From assembly GCF_013409365.1 (NCBI RefSeq), contig NZ_JACCBA010000001.1:3844001-3908000 (forward strand): 64,000 nt of DNA. The letters are read 5' to 3'. Shown piece by piece: positions 52,816 to 61,176 of the stretch (position 1 is its first letter; the number at the start of each line of letters is the position of its first letter). The notes under the pieces are model-generated. The model had not been told where the DNA came from, ran no database searches, and worked only from the letters and a program-made list of their open reading frames with translations. Source of the DNA: Actinomadura luteofluorescens (GTDB lineage Bacteria > Actinomycetota > Actinomycetes > Streptosporangiales > Streptosporangiaceae). The position numbers and the translations under genes were made by a program.

Positions 52816-53731
52816 GAGCCTTTTTCAGCGTGCTGCGGTCTCGCGGAGTTGCAGGGTGTGGATGGCCTTGGCGAGGCGTCCGGCGCGGTGGGGGCAGCAG
52901 CGCAGCTTCCGCAGGATTCGCCATGACTTGAGCTGGGCATTCGCGCGTTCGCCGGGGCCGCGGAGCTTGGCGTGTGCACGGTTGGCGTCCTTTTGCGGTT
53001 CGGGCTTGTCGCGTCCCTTGTAGGGCGTGAGGATGTGCGCGCCGGCGCCCTGGTAGGCCTTGTCGGCCAGCACCAGCAGCCCGGTGGCCGCCAGTGCCCG
53101 GACGACGCCCCAGATCCGGGCCGCGGTCAGGTCGTGGACCGAGCCGCGCAGCGGTCCCGACACCCACAGCAAGGTCCCGTCCGGTGCGGCGATGACCTGG
53201 AGGTTCATGCCGTGGCGGCGGTGTTTTCCCGAGTAGTAGGGCCGGTCGGCGGCGACCCTGTCGATCGAGACCAACGTGCCGTCCAGCACCAGGTAAGGCA
53301 GCCCGGCTTTGACCGCTCTGGCCAGCGCCGCACCGAGTTTGGGCGCTCGGGCGGCGAGAAGGTCGACGGTCTCGTTGACGTAGCGCCACGCGGTGGCGGT
53401 GGAGACGCCGAATCCGGCGCCCAGCTCGGCGTAGGTCTCGCCCTTGCGCAGGTAGACCAAGGTCATCAGAGCCTGCATGCCCGGGGGCAGGCACCGGCCC
53501 CTGCTGCCGAGGGCCTGGCGGTGGCGGCGGACGACACCGGTGGCGTAGGCCAGGGTCCGGCGCGACAACGGCAGCGAAGCACGGTACAAAAGCATGTGAG
53601 GCCTCTGGTGGGGACGGGACGTTGTGAGAGACCAACCGTCCTACCAGGGGTTTCTTGACGTCCGGCACCGCCCACACCGTCCGCGATCATGCTGTGATCA
53701 GCGCACATCGAACTGCCGCTGAAAAAGGCTC
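52816..53731. mobile_element. IS5-family insertion sequence, complete
   Basis: 916 bases. Perfect 15-base inverted repeats GAGCCTTTTTCAGCG (52816-52830) and its complement (53717-53731), flanked by the 3-base duplication ACG (52813-52815 and 53732-53734). One transposase gene. It interrupts the right end of an earlier element, just before the degraded att copy at 53734. Confidence 0.92.
52825..53595 (-). CDS. IS5-family transposase (DDE, single ORF)
   Basis: 256 residues. HTH-like N-terminal region (GMQALMTLVYLRKGETYAELGAGFGVSTATAWRYV) and DDE domain: Asp in LVLDGTLVSIDRV, YYSGKHRRHGMNLQV, Asp in LVLADKAYQGAG, and C-terminal Glu in PGERANAQLKSWRILRKL. This is the DDE_Tnp_4/IS5 ISL2-like type, consistent with the 3-base target duplication. 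Intact frame, so it may be active. Confidence 0.92.
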   Translation of the reverse strand: MLLYRASLPLSRRTLAYATGVVRRHRQALGSRGRCLPPGMQALMTLVYLRKGETYAELGAGFGVSTATAWRYVNETVDLLAARAPKLGAALARAVKAGLPYLVLDGTLVSIDRVAADRPYYSGKHRRHGMNLQVIAAPDGTLLWVSGPLRGSVHDLTAARIWGVVRALAATGLLVLADKAYQGAGAHILTPYKGRDKPEPQKDANRAHAKLRGPGERANAQLKSWRILRKLRCCPHRAGRLAKAIHTLQLRETAAR

Positions 53732-53733
53732 AC

Positions 53734-53794
53734 GGTGGTTACTACTTTCGAAGAGCGGATGGTCGGCGCTTCGACCCCGCCCCTACCCACCTCC
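53734..53794. repeat. degenerate att-like copy (tRNA-Phe 3' end)
   Basis: 61 bases aligning with attR and its 5' flank with 8 mismatches (TTCGACCCCGCCCC preserved). It marks the right end of an older element inside the island. Confidence 0.75.
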
Positions 53795-54254
53795 ATATGC
53801 TGCAGGAAACAGCGTCCGACCTGCGACAACACGGACGGGCGCCTTCTTGTTTCTCCGATGCGCCATGGCGAGGGGTGGCAACCAACGGTCGTCCGCGCCC
53901 ATTAGGCGCCCAAGTTGCCTGCCTAGTCCATGTGCGCGCCACAACAGATACAGAATCCAAGCCGCAAGGGCGCGGTGCCCGATGTACGATCCCCCAGTGA
54001 CGTTGAAGCAGACGTTGCACCCGTGTCTTCTTCGGAGCGCCGACTCTAGAAGCAGGACGGTAAGACCCGCCACAGGCGCCGATGAGCGCCGGAGGTCGAA
54101 CCAGCGGGTGTAGATCTTGCTTCTCTGCCGCTCTCTGCTCACGGGCCCTGATCCGTGGTGTGGAGAAGCGAGAGCCGGTTCGGCGTCTCCGGTTCCCGCC
54201 GTTCAACCTTGCGGGAACGGTTCCCGAAAGGAATGGGAGCCTGCGGAGGCCACC
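53795..54254. other. intergenic, no convincing gene
   Basis: Between the old att copy and the 54255 gene. Overlapping frames on both strands are Arg/Ala-rich without recognisable domains. The promoter of the 54255-56572 pair must be here; GCGGAGG before ATG 54255 is a strong ribosome site. Confidence 0.4.
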
Positions 54255-56207
54255 ATGACCAGCACTGCGCCCGAACCGCACGATCTTGCGCGTCTTACGC
54301 GCCCCCTTCGGCGCCTGCCGGAGCTCGCCAGCCCTGCGGCCTATCGGCAACTGCGTGCGGCGTTCAAGAAGCACGAAATGAGCGACGCTGCTGCTAGTGC
54401 GCTGTCGACCATCTGGGTCGATCCTGAGGCTGTGGTGCCGCAGGTCGCCCATCCTCAGCGGCGCCGCGTCCCCGGCGGTTATCTGCTGGTCATTACGGGC
54501 CGTGTCTGGTCAGGTCGGATTACCCCAGACACAGAGAACCCCCGAAACGCCGATCACGTCCAGTTCGCGATCGCCGAGACCCTCGGAATCTCGCCAGTCG
54601 GACTGCCATCTGCGCGGGTCCACGGGGTCGGCGAGATGGCTATCCGCGCCAAGAGCCGGACGGCGTTGGGTGAGCAGCTTGAGTGGACGGTCGAGACGAC
54701 CCGATCCCGCAACGAGCCACACCCGAGCATCGCCGAGCAGGGCATCATGGACCCGCCCATCGGGGTGGCAACGACCGTAATCTATGAGGACCCGGACGAA
54801 GCTCCGACCACCCACGTCTTCGTCCGCGAGGGATCGTCTCGGGTAAGCCATGCGCATTACCACCTCGGCCTGACGGCGGAGGACGCCCTCTTTGGCCTGC
54901 CTCGAAACGCCGCGGCGATGCAGCAGCACGTTGACGAGATCAACGGCTTTGCCGGCAAGGACGCCGCCGAGATCGAGGAATCGGAGAAGGCAGCCATCCG
55001 GTGTGCGATCACAGAGTTCGAGCTGGTCATCGGGGTCGAGGAGGACGCACCTGACAGTACCGATCTCGCTGAGGCGATCAAGGCTCGGGTAGCGCAGGAT
55101 CACCTCAACCCGAAGAAGAAGTGGACGGAGTCGTCGCGCCTCACCTCCCTCGCCGAAGAATGTCTGGGTGCGTTGCGGAAGGCAGGCGCCATCCGGTCCG
55201 ATGCTGAGGCCGATTGGCTCGGCGGCCGGCTCACTCGTGCCGAGGCGATAGCCCACAAGATCCCCGCTCACGGGGACCACAGAGCCGCCCGTCTCGTCCA
55301 CCTCTTCACGACGAATGACCCTCAGGCGCATAACGCCATCCGCAACCCGATTGCCCTTGTCCTACTGGACGAAGCCGACGGCAGTGCCAAGCGAAACCGG
55401 CAAGTCCGTGGGAACACCAAGCTTCCTCTGGGTGTCGAACTCGTGGTTCGTGAGCTGCTCGGCGTTGCACCAGACAGGGCAGTAGCTGGGTTCCGGAAGA
55501 CTTTCATCGATGCTCTGCCGACGAACCTCAGCACGCGCACTTGGAAGCCGTCGCGCAGATCTCCCGAAGCTCTTTATGCCGCCGCGGCCCAGGAACTGGC
55601 GGAAGACCAGGTCGGCGGGTCGGCAGGAACTGAACTGTGGGTGCGCGCCGCCTACGTGCTGGCAAAGCACAACAAGATTGGCGGGGGTCGCCACGACATG
55701 GGAGACGGCGGCGATCGCCGTACCTCACGCGAGTTGATGGAGGACCTCCTGGGGTTGGACCTTGGCCTCCGTCAGCTTCGCCAGGCCGTGGAAGACGACC
55801 GCGATGGTCGTGCGCCTCGCTTGATCGACGCTCAGGGCCTACCACGCCAAGACGCCACGGGCGAGGAAATCCCGATCACTAACGAACGCCTCCGCGTCAA
55901 GATCGCCCCGAAGGATACCTCGAACACGGGCCCTTCCAACGGCGATGCCCAGACTCGCTTCAGGCACAAGGTCAAGGTCATGCGGGACAGTCTGCGTAAC
56001 ATGGAGAGCAGCATGCGTGACGTGGAGGGAATCGTTGACTCGGGCGGTGACCGACTCATCGAGACGACAGGCCGAGAAGCCGCTCTGCTGATGAGCAAGC
56101 AGTTGTACAAGCTCTTCGAACGGGCCAACGCCTGGTACGGGGCGGCCTTCGATGGGCAAACAAATCCCTTCGCGGACGACGAGCCAGAGAATCAGGACCC
56201 AGCCTGA
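54255..56207 (+). CDS. 650-residue protein with a ParB/DndB-like EGxxR motif, function unknown
   Basis: ATG 54255 chosen for GCGGAGG upstream. A first part contains GYLLVITGRVWSGRITPDTENPRNADHVQFAIAETLGI; around residues 190-215 THVFVREGSSRVSHAHYHL resembles the DGQHR/EGxxR loop of ParB- and DndB-like nucleotide-binding folds. The rest (about 250-650) is predominantly helical, with a basic coiled stretch RFRHKVKVMRDSLRNMESSMRDVEGIV. I cannot name the family. Its TGA shares bases with the ATG of the GIY-YIG-like gene, so the two are a unit inside the tRNA island. Confidence 0.72.
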   Translation: MTSTAPEPHDLARLTRPLRRLPELASPAAYRQLRAAFKKHEMSDAAASALSTIWVDPEAVVPQVAHPQRRRVPGGYLLVITGRVWSGRITPDTENPRNADHVQFAIAETLGISPVGLPSARVHGVGEMAIRAKSRTALGEQLEWTVETTRSRNEPHPSIAEQGIMDPPIGVATTVIYEDPDEAPTTHVFVREGSSRVSHAHYHLGLTAEDALFGLPRNAAAMQQHVDEINGFAGKDAAEIEESEKAAIRCAITEFELVIGVEEDAPDSTDLAEAIKARVAQDHLNPKKKWTESSRLTSLAEECLGALRKAGAIRSDAEADWLGGRLTRAEAIAHKIPAHGDHRAARLVHLFTTNDPQAHNAIRNPIALVLLDEADGSAKRNRQVRGNTKLPLGVELVVRELLGVAPDRAVAGFRKTFIDALPTNLSTRTWKPSRRSPEALYAAAAQELAEDQVGGSAGTELWVRAAYVLAKHNKIGGGRHDMGDGGDRRTSRELMEDLLGLDLGLRQLRQAVEDDRDGRAPRLIDAQGLPRQDATGEEIPITNERLRVKIAPKDTSNTGPSNGDAQTRFRHKVKVMRDSLRNMESSMRDVEGIVDSGGDRLIETTGREAALLMSKQLYKLFERANAWYGAAFDGQTNPFADDEPENQDPA

Positions 56208-56572
56208 TGGACAACGAGACCTACCTCGCGCTGTCCAGGATCTGTGGACATCACCTTCTCAGACCCTGCCCTGGACCCTATGAGATCGACCCCGAAGAGA
56301 TGCCCACGGCGTCTGCCGCGGTCTACATAGCCGCGGATGAACGTAACCAGGTCTGCTACGTCGGCTCGGTTTGCCGCCCCAAGGACCCCGAGGGTTTGGC
56401 ATCACACGTTCGCGAGTACCTCAAAGCGGTTCAGAAGACCGCCCGGTGGCGCTACCTCTATGTGCTCCCGCTTCGGTCCAACACTGCCGAAGCTGAAGTA
56501 CGGGGAATCGCAGGTGAGGTCTCCGGATGGCTCCTCCCGTACGACAGGGAGCGTTGGTCAGACTCTGACTAG
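56207..56572 (+). CDS. GIY-YIG-like nuclease domain protein
   Basis: 121 residues. AAVYIAADERNQVCYVGSVCR has the GIY...YVG spacing of GIY-YIG nucleases, with an Arg in the following helix region and an acidic C-terminal stretch EAEVRGIAGEV. The domain fills almost the whole protein; the match is suggestive, not certain. It overlaps the upstream gene (TGATG), implying cooperation, possibly as a nuclease effector of the 650-residue protein. Confidence 0.65.
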   Translation: MDNETYLALSRICGHHLLRPCPGPYEIDPEEMPTASAAVYIAADERNQVCYVGSVCRPKDPEGLASHVREYLKAVQKTARWRYLYVLPLRSNTAEAEVRGIAGEVSGWLLPYDRERWSDSD

Positions 56573-56576
56573 TCGG

Positions 56577-56616
56577 CGGTAACCGTCCTGGCTACGTGAC
56601 GCCAGGACGGTTACCG
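56577..56616. terminator. perfect hairpin after the GIY-YIG-like gene
   Basis: CGGTAACCGTCCTGGC at 56577-56592 with its exact complement at 56601-56616 and an 8-base loop. Confidence 0.85.
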
Positions 56617-57185
56617 ACCGCGATCTGCTCCGCAGCAGGGCCAAGGTTACTCAGGAGAATGGGCACGAGGGGGAGCGCGAATCATGCGGTCCGGGGACGT
56701 GAGTGTGCTAACGGGGCGCTATAACGACCTTGGACGATCACGGACAAGTGTGGGACGAGAAATAGCCGACCGACAGCTGAGGGGACGGATCTGAACAAGA
56801 GTGGACGCCGCTGATCTTGCTATGGATCAGAAGGGCTGCATGGCGAGAAGAGGCGAGGTCAAGCACAGTGAGAGTGACGACAGCGCTGACGACAACAGCC
56901 ACGTACACGGGGCACCAGAGTCAGCCGCGAGACACCGTCCAATCTCGGTAGACATCACGGCGACAGGGTAAGTGCTACTTCTGAAAAGCAGACGGTCAGC
57001 TGAGTCAGCGCGGCGGATCGTGTCGGTAGCTGTACAGCAGCGGAGTACCGCAACAGAGGCTCACAGATTCTTACGCGGGCATACGTCGGCGCACGGTGTA
57101 GCTGGGGTGGGCGGTAGTGAGGTGGGGGGGTGCCGGTGGTTCGCATCCAGGTGGTCACGGCGAAACGAGGAGTTATCGTCGGAGC
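56617..57185. other. non-coding end segment of the second inner element
   Basis: 56695-56845 resembles 51010-51165. 56929-57000 contains an element-end motif followed by a second degenerate att copy. No convincing gene here. Confidence 0.45.
56974..57000. repeat. degenerate att-like copy, 5' part only
   Basis: GCTACTTCTGAAAAGC is identical to the sequence at attR; the following bases diverge and the acceptor-stem part has been lost. A further relic of element integration at tRNA-Phe. Confidence 0.6.
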
Positions 57186-57434
57186 ATGGACGAGGCCGAG
57201 GCGAGCGAGCTTGTTTGGCGGGAACAGGTGCGCCGACGAGTCACTGCCGAGCAGGATCGAGACACCTTGGCTCGTCTCATCGAGTACGACGCCGACCCGT
57301 TCGAGGTCGAATTGTACGAGCTGGCGGCCGACCCGCGGACGCGGCTCATCGACCGCGCCCAGCGGCGCCGCGTCGGGCAGCACGAGCGGCACGTCCGACG
57401 GTTGAAAGCGCGAGGTCGAAGGGCCGGACAGTGA
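57186..57434 (+). CDS. 82-residue hypothetical protein, first of two paralogues
   Basis: Charged helical protein with EAEASELVWREQVRRRVTAE and LIEYDADPFEVELYELAADP. The paralogue at 59957-60205 shares most residues. Position 100 bases before attR suggests a role linked to the element, such as regulation or excision; no HTH is clear. The DNA duplication extends about 340 bases. Confidence 0.65.
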   Translation: MDEAEASELVWREQVRRRVTAEQDRDTLARLIEYDADPFEVELYELAADPRTRLIDRAQRRRVGQHERHVRRLKARGRRAGQ

Positions 57435-57537
57435 CGGCAACGTTGACGGCAACGACGGCCACCAAGCGGCACCATGGGCGCACGTCGGGCACCGTCTGAC
57501 CTTGGTCGGCGGGGTGGTCACAGGGTGGTTGCTACTT

Positions 57538-57583
57538 CTGAAAAGCGGAAGGTCGGCGGTTCGACCCCGCCCCTGCCCACCAC
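57538..57583. other. attachment site attR
   Basis: Identical 46 bases to attL inside tRNA-Phe. It lacks the 5' half of the tRNA, so it is not a functional tRNA gene. Confidence 0.92.
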
Positions 57584-57599
57584 CAAGACCAGCGACAAC

Positions 57600-57632
57600 G
57601 CCCCGGAGCCACACGGCCCGGGGCATCTCTTT
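57600..57632 (+). terminator. terminator after attR (probably the original tRNA-Phe terminator)
   Basis: GCCCCGG pairs with CCGGGGC, followed by TCTTTTT. Displaced from the tRNA by the island. Confidence 0.7.
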
Positions 57633-58374
57633 TTGGCAGCGACCGGCGCAGGCAAGAGGTCTGGCGGTCCCCCGCCAACAGGCGCGAGCTACGAGCGGCA
57701 GCACCGCGACGACCACACTCGTCCTGGTCGGCGGCGCCGGACCGGGCGAGGCCGGGTTCGCGCGCCTTCTCGGCGACATTTCGGGCTGACCTTTCTGGCC
57801 AAGGACACCCTGACGCCACACTGAGCGGGGCCAGACCCCTTGAATACATGATGTTGATCTAGCCCGCAGAATTTCTCTCGCGAGATTTATAGCGGAGCAG
57901 ATCGCGATGTCCAGTGGCCGACCAATCCAGTAAGAGTGATTACTGCAAAGGTGTGGGCATCTGACGCCGCCACCGAGGCTCGGTGAGAGCGCACCAATCT
58001 CCTGGCTCGCGCGCCGATCCCATGGCTGAGGTCCTAGACGATCACCGTGCGTGGTTGGGCGCACCCAAGCGGGGCGATCGCTGCCGCGGGGCTTCTGGTG
58101 CTCTGACCGTGGACGGCCCTCTGCCCTGCCTTTCTGAAGCTTAGCCCGCGAGTGGGGTGTCCGGGCGGGCCGAGTTGGTTGTTCCGGCTCATGAGGTTGG
58201 TTCCTCGGGCTCGGTTTTACTGGGGCGGTGCACTGATCGCCCCAGAACGTAAAGCGGCCGTCGTCGTTGGTCAGGATTCCGTCGAGTGGTGCGGCGGCCG
58301 GATTCGCCGAACCTGCCCGGGGTAATTATCGCCGCGGTCCGACCGGACCCGCTGATCGATTCAGGGAGATCTGA
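57633..58374. other. intergenic region upstream of the beta-propeller gene
   Basis: No convincing gene. The part 57838-57960 is less G/C-rich than its surroundings. Promoter for 58375 expected near 58200-58340; none can be assigned. Confidence 0.4.
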
Positions 58375-59454
58375 ATGCGAAGACCTCTAGGTATGCTCAT
58401 GGCTGCCCTAGCCCTGCTGGCAGGAATGGCCCCGACCCGTCCCGCGTCCGCCGAAACCCCGAACCGCGCCGACGGATTGGGGTGGCACACCCGGTTCACC
58501 GAGACCGACCTGATCTCCGACATCCCGGGCCGGGCGCCTCTTCAGGACCCCAAGCTCGTCAACCCATGGGGCTTGGCGCTTAGCCCGACCGGGCCGCTGT
58601 GGGCCGCCAACAACGGCACCGGCGTCGCCACCGTGTACGCGGGCGGCGCGAAAGGCGTGACGAAGCAGCGACTGGAAGTCACCGTCGAGGGCGGCGCGCC
58701 CACCGGAGAGGTGTTCAACAACACCGCCGACTTCGCGGTGAAGGGTGCGCCGGCCACCTTCATCTTCAGCAGCGAGAGCGGCGCGATCACCGCATGGAAC
58801 CGCAACACAGGGACCACCGCGGTCCGCGTGGCGGGCGCGCGAGGCGCTATCTACAAGGGACTGGCGCTGCTGCACACCCGCCATGGGGCGTTCCTGTTGG
58901 CGACTGACTTCCACAACGGACGCATCGACGTCTTCGACGGTAGGTTCCGGCGGCTCAGGCTGCCCGGCGGGCGCTTCAATGACCCGTCGATCCCACGAGG
59001 CTTCGCGCCGTTCAACGTCGCCGTCCTCGGCCGCTCCGTGTTCGTCACCTACGCCAAGCAGGATGCGGACGCCGAGGACGACGTCCCCGGCCCCGGGCTC
59101 GGCTTCGTCGTGGAGTACCGGCGGTTCGGTCGATCCCATCACCGCTTCGCCTCCCGTGGTCCGCTGAACGCGCCGTGGGGGCTGGTGATCGCGCCCCGAT
59201 CATTCGGCGACTTCGCCGGAGACGTCCTCGTCGGCAACTTCGGCGACGGCCGGATCAACGCCTTCACCCGGCATGGCCGTTGGCGGGGCGCGTTGCGCCG
59301 GCCAGACGGCCGCCCGATCGAGATCGACGGCCTGTGGTCGCTCCTGCGCGGGACGCCGACGACCGGAGGCACCGACGCCGTCTGGTTCTCGTCCGGCCCG
59401 AACGACGAGACGCACGGCCTCGTCGGCCTGCTGCGCAAGGCCCGCCTGCACTGA
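58375..59454 (+). CDS. secreted TIGR03118-family beta-propeller protein
   Basis: 359 residues with a signal peptide (cleavage near ASA). The pattern DPKLVNPWGLALSPTGPLWAANNGTGVATVY, followed by repeated propeller blades such as TFIFSSESGAITAWN and LLATDFHNGRIDVFDG, and the terminal GGTDAVWFSSGPNDETHGLVG match the TIGR03118 family of extracellular proteins of unknown role. GGGAGA precedes the ATG. Single gene. Confidence 0.88.
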   Translation: MRRPLGMLMAALALLAGMAPTRPASAETPNRADGLGWHTRFTETDLISDIPGRAPLQDPKLVNPWGLALSPTGPLWAANNGTGVATVYAGGAKGVTKQRLEVTVEGGAPTGEVFNNTADFAVKGAPATFIFSSESGAITAWNRNTGTTAVRVAGARGAIYKGLALLHTRHGAFLLATDFHNGRIDVFDGRFRRLRLPGGRFNDPSIPRGFAPFNVAVLGRSVFVTYAKQDADAEDDVPGPGLGFVVEYRRFGRSHHRFASRGPLNAPWGLVIAPRSFGDFAGDVLVGNFGDGRINAFTRHGRWRGALRRPDGRPIEIDGLWSLLRGTPTTGGTDAVWFSSGPNDETHGLVGLLRKARLH

Positions 59455-59667
59455 ACACGAGCGTGACCAGCGGCCGGGCCGGCCGCTGGTCCGTCTCCGA
59501 TTTCGGGTGCCAACCGACGCCCCGCCTGCGCGCCTTGGACTCCTGGAGCTGTCGCCGGCAGGAGTCCCGGTCGCTCGACCAGGTAACGGGTGGAGGGGCC
59601 CGCCCCTTCCAGGCGCCGGTGGCGATGACCGGACGAGCGGCGGTGCCGCCCTGTTCGGGGTCGAGGT
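59455..59667. other. intergenic, nothing recognised
   Basis: G/C-rich DNA with inverted pieces (GGCCGGGCCGGCC near 59472). No gene supported. Confidence 0.4.
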
Positions 59668-59835
59668 GTGCGAGCCGACGATGGCGGTCACCCCTCGGAC
59701 TCGCTCATCGACCTGGTGCGCCGGCTGGCCTCTCAAGGGCACGAGCCGCAAGCCACGTGGGTCCGCGAGGGTCTGCTGGAAGAACTCGACCGCCGACTCG
59801 TCTGGAGCGATTCGAACCGTCATCTGTTCGAATGA
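59668..59835 (+). CDS. short hypothetical ORF or gene fragment
   Basis: GTG 59668 opens a 55-residue frame ending DRRLVWSDSNRHLFE. The segment SLIDLVRRLASQGHEPQATW reads like genuine coding sequence with a helical character, but the start is weak. Possibly the surviving 3' end of a larger gene. Confidence 0.3.
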   Translation: MRADDGGHPSDSLIDLVRRLASQGHEPQATWVREGLLEELDRRLVWSDSNRHLFE

Positions 59836-59956
59836 CGGCCCCATTCCGTCCGCCCTGGCCGTCGGGGTGAGGGAGATGAGGCCGGTCGCGGCAGGGGCTG
59901 TGTGCCGGTGGCTGTATCCGGCTGTTCGTGGCGCGGGAAGCAGTTATCGTCGGGGC

Positions 59957-60205
59957 ATGGACGAGGCCGAGGCGAGCGAGCACCTCTGGCGGGAACATGT
60001 GCGCCGGCGAATCACCGCCGAGCAAGATCGAGACACTTTGGCTCGTCTCATCGAGTACGACGCAGACCCGTTCGAAGTCGAGCTGTACGAGTTGGCGGCC
60101 GACCCGCGAACGTTGCTCATCGACCGCGCCCAGCGGCGCCGGGCCGGGCAGCACGAGCGGCACGTTCGGCGGTTGAAAGAACGACGTTCGCGGAGCGATC
60201 GGTGA
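59957..60205 (+). CDS. 82-residue hypothetical protein, second paralogue
   Basis: Near copy of the protein at 57186 (EAEASEHLWREHVRRRITAE...). Surrounding DNA (59942-60280) is duplicated with 57170-57510 but lacks the tRNA-derived end, so it lies outside the present attR. It is a relic of an additional element or a segmental duplication. Confidence 0.65.
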   Translation: MDEAEASEHLWREHVRRRITAEQDRDTLARLIEYDADPFEVELYELAADPRTLLIDRAQRRRAGQHERHVRRLKERRSRSDR

Positions 60206-60296
60206 CGGAGACCTTGACGGCACTGACCGCATCCGACCGGCGCCACGGGCGTACGTCAGACACCGTCTGACCTCGGTGGGCACCACCGCGGGCCTC

Positions 60297-60752
60297 TTAT
60301 GAGGGCTGCCACGGGCCGAGCGGACGGCCTCTTGCGACGTAGTCCCTGTACTCGTAGCCCAGCATCCCGAGGTTGACCCACCAGCGCGGATCAGCGTTCA
60401 GTTCTCGCTCTGCCAGCTCAATGGCCGCCTCCGGTGTTGAGGCGGTGCCCACTGTGCGGGCACCCTCACTGTCCGCGTCCCCTGGATAGAACGCGTTTTC
60501 GCTCGGATAGAGCAGGCCTCCGTGCCTGTCTAGCTCCATCGTGTCCTCGACCGTCGTACACGAGATGTAGCAAACGCCGGCGGGAATCGGGGTGATCACG
60601 ACGAATCTCACTCCTCGGCGTCCGGCTTCCGCGAAACCACCGAGGAGTTGCTCTATCGGGCGTCCGCGACGCAAAGCCCCCAGCGCCAAAGACATCGGCA
60701 GGTAGCGCATCAGCCAACGGTAGAGCGCTCCCTGTACGCCCCTCAAATGCAT
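60297..60752 (-). CDS. hypothetical protein
   Basis: 151 residues, or about 137 from an internal ATG. Contains VRFVVITPIPAGVCYISCTTVEDTMELD and a C-terminal DPRWWVNLGMLGYEYRDYV. Basic N-terminus, no helices. No family recognised, but codon bias and length look real. Confidence 0.55.
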   Translation of the reverse strand: MHLRGVQGALYRWLMRYLPMSLALGALRRGRPIEQLLGGFAEAGRRGVRFVVITPIPAGVCYISCTTVEDTMELDRHGGLLYPSENAFYPGDADSEGARTVGTASTPEAAIELAERELNADPRWWVNLGMLGYEYRDYVARGRPLGPWQPS

Positions 60753-60987
60753 AAACGAGCCCCGGACTCAGGTCTGGGACCGTCATGGTCGCCTCAATGT
60801 CGCTGTGCTCGATTATCTATCCGCCGACGTGCGCTGTCCGCCAAGGTCTGGGAGCAGGGAGACGCAGATGTGTTTCATTTCGTGCGGCCTCATCGAACTG
60901 GGCCCTCGCGGCAGCCTGGCCAAGCTCGTCCCGTGACTTCCCCTGCCTGGTGTCGCCAGGACGCCGATCAACGGCGCATCACGCGTT

Positions 60988-61176
60988 CTATCGCTTCAAC
61001 GCCCGGTAGCGGCGGAGGAGGGCAGTCACCTTCTGGTAGTCGGCATCGCCGTTGAGTTCGGTGAGAAGGTCGTCCGGACACAGTTCATAGACGTCTCCCC
61101 ACCACTTGCGTCGGCGGTTGTCCCAGATGCGGTAGCCACCGGGGACGCCACGAGCCACGTAGCGCCGCCTAGCCAC
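60988..61176 (-). CDS. small basic protein of mobile-element type
   Basis: 62 residues: RYVARGVPGGYRIWDNRRRKWWGDVYELCPDDLLTELNG. Similar small proteins with the WDN...WWG...LCPDDLL pattern are frequent in actinobacterial elements; function unknown. Its ATG overlaps the end of the small frame 61169-61351. Confidence 0.5.
   Translation of the reverse strand: MARRRYVARGVPGGYRIWDNRRRKWWGDVYELCPDDLLTELNGDADYQKVTALLRRYRALKR

Larger units (their letters stand above)
45882..57583. mobile_element. tRNA-Phe genomic island with defence genes
   Basis: Bounded by the 46-bp direct repeat. Contents in order: hypothetical gene, 5'-truncated tyrosine integrase, ABC-3C system, NaeI-family endonuclease, IS5-family insertion, an unknown 650-residue protein with a GIY-YIG-like partner, and a small gene. 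The ABC-3C part is much lower in G/C than the rest of the window. Degenerate att copies inside (53734-53794 and 56974-57000) show that the island grew by repeated insertion. The integrase lacks its N-terminal part, so the island is probably immobile now. Confidence 0.88.

Noticed and set aside
53783..54142. 119-codon open frame on the minus strand
   Set aside because: No domain or ribosome site, overlaps the att relic and the upstream region of a strong gene on the other strand.
57538..57583. second tRNA-Phe gene
   Set aside because: Only the 3' part is present; acceptor 5' strand, D arm and half of the anticodon stem are missing. It is attR.
60466..60786. 106-codon frame starting MTVPDLSPGLVYAFEG
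   Set aside because: Overlaps the better-supported 151-residue gene in a different frame and becomes Arg-rich after 50 codons.
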